DNA from: Cardiobacteriaceae bacterium
GTDB taxonomy: Bacteria > Pseudomonadota > Gammaproteobacteria > Cardiobacteriales > Cardiobacteriaceae
Assembly (NCBI GenBank): GCA_030529365.1
Contig: JAUMXB010000016.1
Location: 1-52,846 of the forward strand
Reading direction: 5' to 3'
DNA length: 52,846 bases
The stretch's first letter is position 1. Every line of letters starts with the position of its first letter. The notes beneath the pieces were generated by a model that worked only from the letters and a program-made list of their open reading frames with translations, was not told where the DNA came from and searched no databases. Shown here piece by piece: positions 17,610 through 25,745 of this stretch. Both the position numbers and the translations under genes were made by a program.

Positions 17610-18320
17610 TCAATGCCATGCGAGCGTTTGCGCGCGCTGCCACAGGGGATTTTGTTCCTGGGCGGCAATGAAATGCTGGTCGCGTTCGTTTTGCGGGGTG
17701 TCGAGGTGGAGCGTGGCAGTGAGTTGCGCCGGTTTGTCGCTCAGGAAATAGATGTCGTTGGCCATGCGGATGGCTTCGTGGGTGTCGTGAGTGACCAGCA
17801 CCACGCTGGTTCTGCCGGACAGGGTGCGTTCGCAGATAATTTGTTGCAGGTGGCGGCGCAGGTTGCTGTCGAGCGCGGAGAAGGGTTCATCCATGAGGAG
17901 CAGGTCGGGATCGGTGATGAGCGCGCGGGCAAGGGCGACGCGCTGGCGCATGCCGCCGGAGAGTTCGTGCGGGTATTTGCCAAGGTCGTTGGCCTTGAGG
18001 GCAAGCGCGAGAAGAAGTTCATGCGCCTGTTCACGCGCGCTTTTTTTGTCGGCATGGCTGACGAGGGCGACGTTGTCGAGGGCGTTTTTCCACGGCAGCA
18101 GGCGGTGTTCCTGAAAGAGGTAGGTGAGGCGTTCGGCACGGTGGCGGATATGGCCGCGATCAGGGTCTTCAAGGCCTGCGATGAGGCGCAGCACGGTGGT
18201 CTTGCCGCAGCCGGAGGCGCCAAACAGGCAGGCGACGCGGCCGGGCGCGAGGGTGAGGCTCAGGTCTTCGATGATGGTTTCGCCGCTGCGGCGGTAGTGG
18301 AGGTTTTCGAGCGTGAGCAT
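17610..18320 (-). CDS. ABC transporter ATP-binding protein (NitT/TauT type)
   Basis: A 236-residue ATPase starting MLTLENLHYRRSGETIIEDL. It has Walker A (GASGCGKTT), signature (LSGGMRQRVALARAL), Walker B (LLLMDEPFSALD) and the H-loop Thr-His. Similarity is to the SsuB/TauB/NrtD group. Its start overlaps the permease stop by one base (TGATG), so the two genes are translationally coupled. The substrate is unknown; sulfonate, nitrate, thiamine precursors or similar small molecules are typical of the family. Confidence 0.88.
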   Translation of the reverse strand: MLTLENLHYRRSGETIIEDLSLTLAPGRVACLFGASGCGKTTVLRLIAGLEDPDRGHIRHRAERLTYLFQEHRLLPWKNALDNVALVSHADKKSAREQAHELLLALALKANDLGKYPHELSGGMRQRVALARALITDPDLLLMDEPFSALDSNLRRHLQQIICERTLSGRTSVVLVTHDTHEAIRMANDIYFLSDKPAQLTATLHLDTPQNERDQHFIAAQEQNPLWQRAQTLAWH

Positions 18321-19117
18321 CAGTATTCCCACGGGGTGATGAGGCGGCGCAGCGGCTCGAGGATGAGGTATTCGATGATCATGATGATGGCAACGCTGAT
18401 GAGGACAAGGGCGAGGATGGTTTCGGCATCGAGCATGGCGCGGGCGTCTGCAAGGCGTGCGCCCAGTCCGCTGCTGCCGGCAAGCAGTTCGGCCATGATG
18501 GTGATTTTCACGCTGATGCCGGCGGCGACGATGAGCGAGGGCAGCAGGTATTGCGCAAGTGCGGGCAGATAGAGGGCGGCAATGCGGCGCGGCCACGGCA
18601 GGCGGTAGCTCGCTGCCATTTCCGTGAGCGGCACGGGGATGCTCATCATGGCACGCATGGCGGAGGCGAAGGAGAGCGGCAGGGCGGCCATGATGACGGT
18701 AAAGATGATGCCGGTGTCGTTCATGCCGAACCAGAAAAGGGCGAGCACCACCCAGATAATCGGCGGCATGCCGAGCAGCAGCGTCATCAGCGGGCGAAAG
18801 AGCACGGCCAGCGTTTTGAAGCTGCCGGCGATGAGACCGGCGGTGATGCCGATGGCGGAAGCGGCGGCGAAACCGAGTGCGGCGCGGTAGAGGCTGTACC
18901 AGAGATCGCTTGCGGCGAGGTCGCGCGTGAGCTGCCAGGCGCTGATCCATACCTGGCGCGGCGCGGGCAGGATGAGCGGATCGAGGTTGCGCGCGGCGAT
19001 GTGCCAGAGGGCAAAGAAAAGGCCGAGGCCGGCGAGGGCGGAAAATCCGCCCCAGAGGTAATCCAGGGTTTTGGCGGTACGGGCGCGCGGAACGGGAATG
19101 GCGTGAAGACGGATCAT
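18320..19117 (-). CDS. ABC transporter permease (NitT/TauT type)
   Basis: A 265-residue BPD-type inner-membrane permease. An N-terminal helix (FSALAGLGLFFALWHIAA) is followed by a five-helix core with the coupling-helix region EMAASYRLPWPRRIAALYLP, corresponding to the EAA motif. It would form the channel with the ATPase downstream and receive substrate from the binding protein encoded 110 bases upstream. Confidence 0.88.
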   Translation of the reverse strand: MIRLHAIPVPRARTAKTLDYLWGGFSALAGLGLFFALWHIAARNLDPLILPAPRQVWISAWQLTRDLAASDLWYSLYRAALGFAAASAIGITAGLIAGSFKTLAVLFRPLMTLLLGMPPIIWVVLALFWFGMNDTGIIFTVIMAALPLSFASAMRAMMSIPVPLTEMAASYRLPWPRRIAALYLPALAQYLLPSLIVAAGISVKITIMAELLAGSSGLGARLADARAMLDAETILALVLISVAIIMIIEYLILEPLRRLITPWEY

Positions 19118-19191
19118 GGCCGGGCAATGATGGATGGCGGGTTTATGGGAGGTGAACAGTTGTCAACGACGACGGCGTTTGGTGCGAGACA

Positions 19192-19217
19192 AACCCCGCC
19201 ATTTGGCGGGGTTTTTT
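19192..19217. terminator. Hairpin between binding-protein and permease genes
   Basis: AACCCCGCC-ATTT-GGCGGGGTT forms a 9-base stem. The T-run is six long on the plus strand and only three on the minus strand. For the minus-strand operon it would act as a partial terminator or mRNA stabiliser, giving more binding protein than permease. Confidence 0.55.
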
Positions 19218-19227
19218 GTGCCTGTTG

Positions 19228-20187
19228 TCATGCGCGGTAGAAAAGTCCGCTGTCCGGCATCTTGTCGCCGGTGATTTTCGGATTCAGCGCGTGCAGTTCG
19301 CTGAAGAAATGGAGAATGTCGTTTTCAATGCTGGCGGCACGGGTGGTGGCGAAGTGCGAATGGGGAATGGCCTTGGCCAGCACGGGAGCCGGGAAGGGCA
19401 GCAGGTCGCCGGTGAGTTTTGCCGTTGCCATGGGATCGGCCAGGGTGCGGGCAAGCGCATCTTCAAGGGCGGCATCGAGTCCGGCAATGAAGTCGCCGTG
19501 CTGCTCGATGAAAGGCTCGGTAAAGAGCAGGCCGGCCTGGGGAATGACAGGGCTGGTGTTGAAGGTGCTGCCCCACAGGGTTTGGAAATCAAGGGCGCGC
19601 ACGATGGCGGCACCGCTTTCCTTGCCCTTGAGTTCGGCCATGCTCATGACAGGCTCGGGCAGCAGCGCGCAATCCACCTTGCCGCTCAGGAAAAGCATCA
19701 GCGCTTCCGGCGGGGTGGCGGTGTATTGCACGTCGATAGCGGCGAAATCCACGCCCTGTTTTTTGCACAGCGCTTGCAGCACGAGATCGGGCATGTCGTT
19801 CTTGAAGGGGATGACGAGTTTTTTGCCTGCGAGTGCGTCGAGGCCGGAGAGGGGTTCGCGCGCACCCAGATAGAGCAGGCCTTCGGTCATGATGTTGTAG
19901 AGTTTGACTTTTCTGCCCTGGTTGTAGAGGTTGGCGGCAACATAGCTGGGTACGATGGAAGCGCCAATGTCGCCGTTGACGAGGCCTGCGCGCAACTGGT
20001 CGGGCGTGCGCCACGCCTTGACGGCAAACGGGGTTTTGCCGTGTTTGGCGGCGACGGCAAGCAGGGCGGTGGGCGTGACTGGCGGGCCCCAGAGCGTGAG
20101 ACTGGCCTTGCTGTCGGCACGGACGGGCAGCGCAAATGCGGCGAGGGCGGCAGAGGAGAGAGATACAAATTGACGTCTGTTCAGCAT
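19228..20187 (-). CDS. ABC transporter substrate-binding protein (NMT1/NitT/TauT type)
   Basis: A 319-residue periplasmic protein. The N-terminus MLNRRQFVSLSSAALAAFAL has a twin-arginine motif (NRRQF) followed by a hydrophobic stretch, suggesting Tat export. The body, with LTLWGPPVTPTALLAVAA, KVDCALLPEPVMS and similar segments, fits type II binding proteins of NitT/TauT transporters. The start at 20187 has GGAGA nine bases upstream. It lies first in the operon with the permease and ATPase, separated from them by a hairpin. Tat export might mean folding in the cytoplasm before export; the ligand cannot be inferred. Confidence 0.8.
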   Translation of the reverse strand: MLNRRQFVSLSSAALAAFALPVRADSKASLTLWGPPVTPTALLAVAAKHGKTPFAVKAWRTPDQLRAGLVNGDIGASIVPSYVAANLYNQGRKVKLYNIMTEGLLYLGAREPLSGLDALAGKKLVIPFKNDMPDLVLQALCKKQGVDFAAIDVQYTATPPEALMLFLSGKVDCALLPEPVMSMAELKGKESGAAIVRALDFQTLWGSTFNTSPVIPQAGLLFTEPFIEQHGDFIAGLDAALEDALARTLADPMATAKLTGDLLPFPAPVLAKAIPHSHFATTRAASIENDILHFFSELHALNPKITGDKMPDSGLFYRA

Positions 20188-20319
20188 GATGCGTCTCCGC
20201 TATGGTTGAGGGCGGCTATTATACAAAGGCGATTTTGGAAATAGAAATGATTCTTGTCAATTTGCCTCGTGCCGGCAAAGCCCGGACAATGGCGCTTTCC
20301 CGTCGCAGAGGAGGCAAAC

Positions 20320-20652
20320 ATGAGTTTTCTTGACCAACCCTGTCTGGTGATGACGACTGCCGCCGATCAGGCCGCTGCCGCGCGCATCGGTTCGGCCTTG
20401 CTGGCGGCGCGGCTCGCGGCCTGCGTGCAATATGAAAACATCCAGAGCGATTATGTGTGGCAGGGGGAAATTCATTCGGATACGGAAGTGCGCCTGCTCA
20501 TCAAGACACTGCGCAGCCGTTACGAAGCGGTGGAGGAGATGATTCTCGACCTGCACGATTACGATTGCCCGCAGGTTGTCTGGCTGGGCGTGGACGGCGG
20601 CAGCGAGGCGTATTTGCAATGGCTGCGGGATGTGGTGACCGCAGAGGCGTAG
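20320..20652 (+). CDS. cutA: Divalent-cation tolerance protein CutA
   Basis: A 110-residue CutA1-family protein, which forms very stable trimers and binds copper in vitro. The family core is visible: LAACVQYENIQSDYVWQGEI and the C-terminal CPQVVWLGVDGGSEAYLQWL. The start at 20320 follows a strong AGAGGAGG site; the frame extends further upstream without support. It is divergent from the ABC binding-protein gene and followed by a single-core AAGCGCTT element 19 bases after its stop. Confidence 0.9.
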   Translation: MSFLDQPCLVMTTAADQAAAARIGSALLAARLAACVQYENIQSDYVWQGEIHSDTEVRLLIKTLRSRYEAVEEMILDLHDYDCPQVVWLGVDGGSEAYLQWLRDVVTAEA

Positions 20653-20670
20653 TCTGCCATGTTTTGTATA

Positions 20671-20729
20671 AAAATAGCGTTTTTTTACCGCAACAAGCGC
20701 TTATTGGTGGTAAAAAATGATCATTTTTA
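20671..20729. repeat. AAGCGCTT single-core element 6
   Basis: One core at 20695-20702 is flanked by longer arms, AAAATAGCGTTTTTTTACC on the left and GGTAAAAAATGATCATTTTT on the right. It lies between cutA and ogt on the plus strand. Confidence 0.8.
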
Positions 20730-20800
20730 TGGTTTTTATATTGTGGTTGGCAGGATATGTTCCCGTCTGACGGTAAAAACAAAGATGTTGGGTGAATATT

Positions 20801-21319
20801 ATGAATGGTGTTTTGCAGGTTTCCCGTGTGGATACTCCGCTGGGCGGGATGGTGATGGCATTCAGTCCGCGCGGGCTGGCACTGCTGGAATTTGTTGATT
20901 GCCTCGACGCGCGGCAAACCCTGCCACGGCTTGCCAGCGCTTCCAATCTGACGGTTCGGGAAGGGGAAGATGCGCGCGCCCGTGAGGTGGCAGCGCAGCT
21001 CGCGGCCTATTTTGCCGGCAAACGGCGCACGTTCGATGTGGCGCTGGATATGGTGGGCACGGATTTCCAGCGTCGTGTGTGGCAGAGTCTCTTGCAGATT
21101 CCCTACGGGGAAACATGGAGTTATGCAAGGCAGGCGGCGTTTCTCGGCGACAGCCGGGCGGTGCGCGCCGTGGCCGGTGCCAACGGACGCAATCCGGTTT
21201 CCATCATCGTGCCCTGTCATCGCGTGATCGGCAGTAACGGACGGCTGACCGGCTATGGCGGCGGCATGGCGCGCAAGGCGGCGTTGCTGGCGATGGAAGG
21301 TGCGGATTTTCGTCCTTGA
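20801..21319 (+). CDS. ogt: Methylated-DNA--protein-cysteine methyltransferase
   Basis: A 172-residue suicide alkyltransferase that repairs O6-alkylguanine and O4-alkylthymine. The catalytic motif PCHRVIG and the DNA-binding region RRVWQSLLQIPYGETWSYA are intact, followed by LTGYGGGMARKAALL. Its size and N-terminal ribonuclease-like domain match Ogt rather than the larger Ada. A GTG at 20792 is in frame, but ATG at 20801 is better spaced from GGGTGA. Confidence 0.92.
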   Translation: MNGVLQVSRVDTPLGGMVMAFSPRGLALLEFVDCLDARQTLPRLASASNLTVREGEDARAREVAAQLAAYFAGKRRTFDVALDMVGTDFQRRVWQSLLQIPYGETWSYARQAAFLGDSRAVRAVAGANGRNPVSIIVPCHRVIGSNGRLTGYGGGMARKAALLAMEGADFRP

Positions 21320-21392
21320 GGCTGGATTTATCGGGAATGCTGGGGTAGTGTTGGCAACGTAGATCGATAGTTGTTCATGCGAGGAGACGGTT

Positions 21393-21701
21393 ATGGGTAG
21401 TGATCCCTATTTTGATGATTATGAAGATGATTTCGAAGACGGCGATTTTGACGGCGATGACTTCGAAGACGAGGGTTTCGATGAGGAAGGCCATTTCGAC
21501 GGCATCGACGAAGCCTTTGAGGAGGCCTTCGAGGAAGAGGAAGAAGCATACGGCGAGCATGGCGTGCGCGAGCTGGGCGACGAGTTCGAGCAATGGAACG
21601 AAGGCTTCGAGCGCAGCAGCGATGACGGCTGGTTTTACGACGACGAAGACGGCGGCGATTTCGATGGCGGCTTCGGCGAATTTGAAGATGACAATTACTG
21701 A
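21393..21701 (+). CDS. Hyperacidic small protein
   Basis: A 102-residue protein with 47 Asp/Glu residues, two Arg, two His and no Lys, starting MGSDPYFDDYEDDFEDGDFD. Aromatic Phe/Tyr/Trp residues are spread between the acidic runs. There is no signal peptide or membrane segment. The ATG at 21393 follows GAGGAGA at good spacing, and the gene lies 16 bases upstream of ampG in the same direction, so it is probably expressed. No family was recognised. Possible roles such as DNA mimicry, cation buffering or chaperoning are speculation. The reverse strand also has a long open frame here, an artefact of the GAN codons. Confidence 0.65.
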   Translation: MGSDPYFDDYEDDFEDGDFDGDDFEDEGFDEEGHFDGIDEAFEEAFEEEEEAYGEHGVRELGDEFEQWNEGFERSSDDGWFYDDEDGGDFDGGFGEFEDDNY

Positions 21702-21717
21702 TTTGCGGAGCATGTGA

Positions 21718-23268
21718 ATGGTGCAGGCGCACAAAAGCTGGCGGCAGGCGCTTGCCGTGTATCTCGACCGCCGCAGCCTGACCATGCTCGGTTTGGGCTT
21801 TTTTGCCGGTTTGCCGCTGTTTCTGGTGTTTTCCAGCTTGTCGCTGTGGCTGTCGGAGGCGGGCATCAAGCGCAGCGAGATCACCATGTTCAGCCTCGCG
21901 GCATTGGCCTACTCTTTCAAATTCATCTGGGCGCCGCTGATCGACAATCTGCCCCTGCCTTTCCTGACCCGCACGCTGGGACGCCGCCGCGCCTGGCTGC
22001 TTACTGCGCAGGTGTGCATCATTCTCGCCATTTGCGCCATGGCGCTGACCGATCCCGCGCAAAGCGGCATGGCCATCGTGATGGCGCTCGCCGCGATTGC
22101 CCTCGGCTTTTCTTCCGCCACCCAGGATATCGTGATCGATGCCTACCGCATTGAAATTGCAGAAGGCGATCTCGCCATGCAGCCCGTGTTTTCCTCGACT
22201 TACGTGGCCGGTTACCGCCTCGGCATGATCGTATCGGGGGCGGGCGCGCTCTTTCTCGCCGACTATTTCGGCTCGAGCAAGGAAAGCTATGCCTATGGCG
22301 CGTGGCAGTCTGCCTATCTCATCATGGCGGCGGTGATGGCGGCGGGCGTGGTGCTGACGCTTGGCATCCGCGAACCGCGCCACAGCGTGCAGACCAGCCG
22401 CGCGGCGGGCGACAATCTGCGCCTGCTTTTTCTGTTTGCGGCCATGGTGGCGGCCTTTGTGGCCGTTTTCGTGCTGGGCGGCAAATTCCTGCCCGCAACC
22501 AAGGATGCGCTGTACGGCTTTTTGCGCGAAACGCTGCGCTTTGCCGTGGCCGCCATGGCGGCTGCGCTCGCAGCCTGGGCCTTGGTGAAAAGCCGTCGCG
22601 TGCCGGTCGCGCTGGTGCAGGAAACCTGGGTGGAGCCGCTCGCCGATTTCTTTCGCCGCTATGGCAAACCGGCCTTGCTGCTCCTTGCGCTCATCGGCTT
22701 TTTCCGTGTTTCCGACGTGGTGGCTGGCGTGGTCTCCAACCTGTTCTACGAGCATCTCGGCTTCAGCAAGAGCGATATTGCCGCTGCCGTGAAAACCTTC
22801 GGCGTGATTGCTTCCATCATCGGCGGCTTTGCTGGCGGCATTCTCGCCCAGCGCTTCGACCTGATGCGCATGATGATGATTGCGGCCATCCTCGCCTCGG
22901 GCACCAACGTGCTGTTCAGCCTGATGGAATGGACGGGCGCGTACCGCATGACGGTAGGGGAAATTCCGGTGATGCTCTATGGCGTGGTCGGCTTTGATAA
23001 CCTCGCTGCCGGCTTTGCCGGCGCGGTGTTTGTGGCGTTCCTCTCCGCGCTGACCAGCATCCGCTTCACCGCCGTGCAATATGCGATTTTCAGTTCGCTG
23101 ATGACGCTGTTCCCGAAACTGCTCGGTGCCTATTCCGGCAGGATGGTGGATGCGCTGGGCGGCTATCCCGCCTTTTTCCTGATGACGGCGGCGCTCGGCA
23201 TTCCCATCCTGCTGCTGGTCTGGCTCAACGACCGTGTGATTTTCCGCAAGCAGGACTCTGGCGAATAG
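21718..23268 (+). CDS. ampG: Muropeptide permease AmpG (MFS)
   Basis: A 516-residue major-facilitator protein. The start region YLDRRSLTMLGLGFFAGLPL with SLWLSEAGI and the following FKFIWAPLIDNLPLPFLTRTLGRRRAW (as KFIWAPLID and GRRRAW) are AmpG hallmarks, as is GFSSATQDIVIDAYRIE. AmpG imports GlcNAc-anhydroMurNAc peptides released during wall turnover. NagZ, the next enzyme of that recycling path, is encoded at 47973-48977. GGAG lies eight bases before the start. Confidence 0.93.
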   Translation: MVQAHKSWRQALAVYLDRRSLTMLGLGFFAGLPLFLVFSSLSLWLSEAGIKRSEITMFSLAALAYSFKFIWAPLIDNLPLPFLTRTLGRRRAWLLTAQVCIILAICAMALTDPAQSGMAIVMALAAIALGFSSATQDIVIDAYRIEIAEGDLAMQPVFSSTYVAGYRLGMIVSGAGALFLADYFGSSKESYAYGAWQSAYLIMAAVMAAGVVLTLGIREPRHSVQTSRAAGDNLRLLFLFAAMVAAFVAVFVLGGKFLPATKDALYGFLRETLRFAVAAMAAALAAWALVKSRRVPVALVQETWVEPLADFFRRYGKPALLLLALIGFFRVSDVVAGVVSNLFYEHLGFSKSDIAAAVKTFGVIASIIGGFAGGILAQRFDLMRMMMIAAILASGTNVLFSLMEWTGAYRMTVGEIPVMLYGVVGFDNLAAGFAGAVFVAFLSALTSIRFTAVQYAIFSSLMTLFPKLLGAYSGRMVDALGGYPAFFLMTAALGIPILLLVWLNDRVIFRKQDSGE

Positions 23269-23283
23269 CTTCTGTCTGATAGT

Positions 23284-23366
23284 GTTTTTTTCTCACCATG
23301 AAGCGCTTATAGTGAGAAAATTTATCGCAACAAGCGCTTTGTAATGGTAAAAAATCACTATTTTTT
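23284..23366. repeat. AAGCGCTT double-core element 7
   Basis: Cores lie at 23301-23308 and 23332-23339 (31 apart) with GTGAGAAAATTTATC between. The left arm TTTTTTCTCAC begins 16 bases after the ampG stop; the right arm is GGTAAAAAATCACTATTTTT. Confidence 0.87.
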
Positions 23367-23458
23367 CGATATTTTTGAATCTGTAAAGGTACATTCCCCG
23401 CTACTTGCGGCGTAAATAGCATAAAAACACGCTGTAAACCCAATTCGGCTGAAGGGCG

Positions 23459-23587
23459 CAGGTTGGCGCGGATTCCCATGAACAACAGCCGCATTTTCAT
23501 GGGTGCCCGGCGGTGAGCCGCAGGCGAACCCCAACATCGACCAAATCATTGCGTTGGGGTTCGTGCTGCGCACTCACCACCAACCTG
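23459..23587. repeat. CAGGTTGG...CCAACCTG element
   Basis: A second nearly complete copy of the element at 17463. The ends are inverted repeats, and inside are the CCCATGAA/TTTTCATGGG hairpin, GGTGCCCGGCGGTGAGCCG and GTTGGGGTTCGTGCTGCGCA. A partial piece follows at 23686-23733. The segments between them are non-coding. Confidence 0.6.
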
Positions 23588-23760
23588 TCCGCTACCTGTT
23601 TTTTGAAAGAGTGACGGAAGAGTTCTGACTTTAATAGCGATAGATACCCCGCAGCTTGCTGCGGGGTAGTTCATTTTGAGTGGTTTGCAGGTTGGTGGTG
23701 AACGGCGTGTAACGTCGTGAACCCCAACGTCAATCTCTTCGACAGGCTCTGTGTTCGCAG

Positions 23761-23788
23761 GTCGGCCATTGATGGCCGACATTTTTTT
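23761..23788 (+). terminator. Terminator-like hairpin without an obvious gene
   Basis: GTCGGCCA-TTGA-TGGCCGAC is a perfect 8-base stem followed by A and seven T on the plus strand. The nearest plus-strand gene, ampG, ends 490 bases upstream with another element in between. It may end a small transcript or be one of the short dispersed palindromes, like the one at 5521. Confidence 0.4.
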
Positions 23789-23840
23789 GTGTCGGGCACA
23801 AGCTGCCGCGACCTGCGGGGTGCGTCTGCCATGGAGCTAC

Positions 23841-24014
23841 AAAAAAGGGTGCCGTCACCGGGGCGCATGCCTGACAAGGAGTCAACAGGGCAAAAGCGCA
23901 AAGGCTTCGCAGAGCTTCCATGCCGTTGCTGCGAAGGGCGCTTTTGCAGGGCCGGCGACGAGGGAGCTGCCGACCGTTGGAGAGAGGGCATGCAGGTTGC
24001 CCCGGTGATGGCAT
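23841..24014 (-). ncRNA. Candidate structured RNA (rod-like, U-tailed)
   Basis: Read on the minus strand, about 170 bases fold into one rod. The closing stem pairs ATCACCGGGGC (24009-23999) with GCCCCGGTGAC (23864-23854), and GCATGCC (23993-23987) with GGCATGC (23871-23865). A large central bubble follows. The apical stem pairs GCAAAAGCGC (23947-23938) with GCGCTTTTGC (23899-23890), and CTTCGCA with TGCGAAG. The closing stem is followed by CCCTTTTTT. Closing stem, open bubble, apical stem and length recall 6S RNA, but the genomic context is not that of ssrS and no conserved 6S sequence was recognised. A TATAAC box at 24071-24066 could start it. A MITE is the alternative. Confidence 0.35.
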
Positions 24015-24083
24015 TGGATAAACGGAGATGCCGTGGACGGGTATCCGGGAGACGGCAAGGGGTATGTTATATTTGTGTTAAGA

Positions 24084-24163
24084 ATAGTTGTTTTTATCAT
24101 TAATAAGCGCTTATTATGAGAAATTTTTGCAATATGAGCGCTTATTTGTGAGAAAATTTCTCA
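24084..24163. repeat. AAGCGCTT double-core element 8
   Basis: The first core is AAGCGCTT at 24105-24112 and the second is degenerate GAGCGCTT at 24136-24143, still 31 bases away. The right arm GAGAAAATTTCTC ends 22 bases beyond the yceI stop (minus strand). Confidence 0.82.
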
Positions 24164-24184
24164 TATTGGTGTTTTGCGGACGGG

Positions 24185-24769
24185 TTATTTGCGCATGAAC
24201 TCGCCGCTGAAGGAAACGGGCACTTGCTCGACGATGGACGACAGCGCCATCACTTCCACAAGCTGCATCACGCCTTTTTCCATTTTCATGTCTTTGGTGT
24301 CGAGGATGACGGGGGTCAGGGTGTTGACCATGATTTTGTCGTCGGCGACGCGCTGCACGCTGAGTTCGGCTTGCAGGTTGATTTTCTGGCCGTGGATGTC
24401 AAGCACGAGCGGCTGCCGGAGTTTCAGGGTTTCACCGACGGCGAGCTTGTTCACCGCGTCGGCGTCCACTTTGCCGCTGACGGTGGCGGTGCCGAATTGC
24501 GCGGTTTCAAATACCCAGTCTTTCAGGCGCTGGTCGCGGATGTCGATGTTGGTTTTGACGCTGTTGAGATCGATGTTCAGGGTGAACATGCCGTCCTTGT
24601 CGAGCATGGCCTTGGAGCTGGTGAAGGCGGATTGCTCGGTGATGCTGTTTTTCTGCTGGTTGACTTTGATGCTGAGGAAGCTGATGTGGTTGTCGTTTGA
24701 TTCCCAGGCGGCGTTGTTGGCGTGGGCAAAGGCAGAGAGCATCAAAGAAGCGAGGAGGATTTTTTTCAT
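24185..24769 (-). CDS. YceI family periplasmic protein
   Basis: A 194-residue protein with a Sec signal peptide (MKKILLASLMLSAFAHA) and a YceI-like lipocalin-type beta-barrel body: DNHISFLSIKV near the start, GMFTLNIDLNSVKTNID and the central DWVFETAQFGTATVSG. YceI proteins bind isoprenoid-type lipids and are induced by base or stress; the ligand here is unknown. It is preceded by a TAGAGC element, which separates it from the hvf operon, and is probably a separate transcription unit. Confidence 0.8.
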   Translation of the reverse strand: MKKILLASLMLSAFAHANNAAWESNDNHISFLSIKVNQQKNSITEQSAFTSSKAMLDKDGMFTLNIDLNSVKTNIDIRDQRLKDWVFETAQFGTATVSGKVDADAVNKLAVGETLKLRQPLVLDIHGQKINLQAELSVQRVADDKIMVNTLTPVILDTKDMKMEKGVMQLVEVMALSSIVEQVPVSFSGEFMRK

Positions 24770-24803
24770 GTGTTTTTCCTTTTGTTATGTATGAGGTAAA
24801 GAT

Positions 24804-24989
24804 TAGAGCTTTTTTGACTCATCGAATGGCAAGATTTGCTGAAACAAGGATGTGGAAAGCTTTGTTTCTGCCCTCACCCCAACCCCAATCTCGCTTCGCG
24901 AGCTCTGACGAGTCCCGCGGGATTCGAAGAACTCGCGAAGCGAGATTGGGGCTTTAAGTTCCGTTCACATTTGAATCGAAAATGCTCTA
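24804..24989. mobile_element. TAGAGC-ended MITE, copy 1, supplying the hvfC stop codon
   Basis: The 186-base element starts TAGAGCTTTTTTGACTCAT and ends GAATCGAAAATGCTCTA, imperfect terminal inverted repeats. No transposase is encoded. It contains a long internal hairpin (AATCTCGCTTCGCGAG and its complement) and a module shared with 87-320. The flanking context CTAG at the hvfC end suggests insertion at CTAG/TA, as described for IS630-family transposases. The minus-strand stop codon TAG of hvfC (24989-24987) lies in the element's terminal TAG. Confidence 0.7.
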
Positions 24990-25745
24990 GACAGGGTGCC
25001 CGGCATGCAGGACGTCCAGCACCGCCCAGTGGCGCATGGCCTGGCGCAGCTGCGGACGCTTGCTTTCAATATCCGGCAGATAGTCGGCCAGTGCGGCGAT
25101 AAGCGCGTCGAGGCTGGCCGCTTCGCTGCCGATTTGCTGCAATAGCTGGAAGTCGGCAGGCGACGGTTCGGCATGCTGCACGCGGTCTGCGCTATCGCGC
25201 CAGATGAGGCTCAGGCAAGGGCGCGGCGGCGCATCCTTTTCGTGCACGCGATGGCCGTAGGCGGCGAGGCTGGCGCCAGGTGCAAGGCGCAGGGGCGTGG
25301 CGTCGAAGCTGTCGTCATCCAGTGCGGCAAGCTGTTCGGGGCCGAGTCGCGGCTGGCCGTCATCCAGGGCAATTTCCGCGGCCAGCTCGCGGCATTCGGC
25401 ATCCATGATGTCAAGGATGCGGATGTCCAGGCTGTGGCGCTCGCGATGGTGCGCCAGAAATTGCCCGGGAATATCGGAAAAGAGCGGCGAATGCGCCTGG
25501 CCGTTGGCCACGAAATCTTCCTTGGCGGCTTCCCAGTCGGCGTCATCGAGGAGACGGCGCGCATGGGTGAAGCAGCGGTCGAGAAAGTTGTGCAGGTTGT
25601 TGCGGATGAGACGTCGATAGACGGCAAGCCCTTCGTCGTCGCTTGCCACCGGCGGGGCAACGCTGTCCGGGCGGCGCAGATGGCCGGTGAGGGCATCGCG
25701 GTAGCGCTGTTCGGCAAGGGCGGACGCGGCTGCGGTGTTATGCAT
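24987..25745 (-). CDS. hvfC: HvfC-like RiPP maturation partner (DUF2063)
   Basis: A 252-residue protein. The N-terminal DUF2063 domain (about 10-100) includes [20 protein letters not shown] and [15 protein letters not shown]. Proteins of this family act with the adjacent DUF692 enzyme, binding or presenting the precursor peptide. The start at 25745 overlaps the hvfB stop by eight bases, indicating coupling. The C-terminus ([11 protein letters not shown]) ends on a TAG that belongs to the adjoining mobile element, so the original C-terminus may have been longer or may have ended at the same codon. Confidence 0.82.
   Translation of the reverse strand: MHNTAAASALAEQRYRDALTGHLRRPDSVAPPVASDDEGLAVYRRLIRNNLHNFLDRCFTHARRLLDDADWEAAKEDFVANGQAHSPLFSDIPGQFLAHHRERHSLDIRILDIMDAECRELAAEIALDDGQPRLGPEQLAALDDDSFDATPLRLAPGASLAAYGHRVHEKDAPPRPCLSLIWRDSADRVQHAEPSPADFQLLQQIGSEAASLDALIAALADYLPDIESKRPQLRQAMRHWAVLDVLHAGHPV

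Noticed and set aside
21391-23079. Open frame of 562 codons on the minus strand opposite ampG
   Set aside because: ampG is strongly supported by AmpG motifs. The reverse frame is a His/Arg/Gly-rich shadow.
23717-24103. Open frame of 128 codons on the plus strand
   Set aside because: It runs through a terminator-like hairpin and the strongly folded candidate RNA; the translation is Cys/Arg-rich without homology signals.
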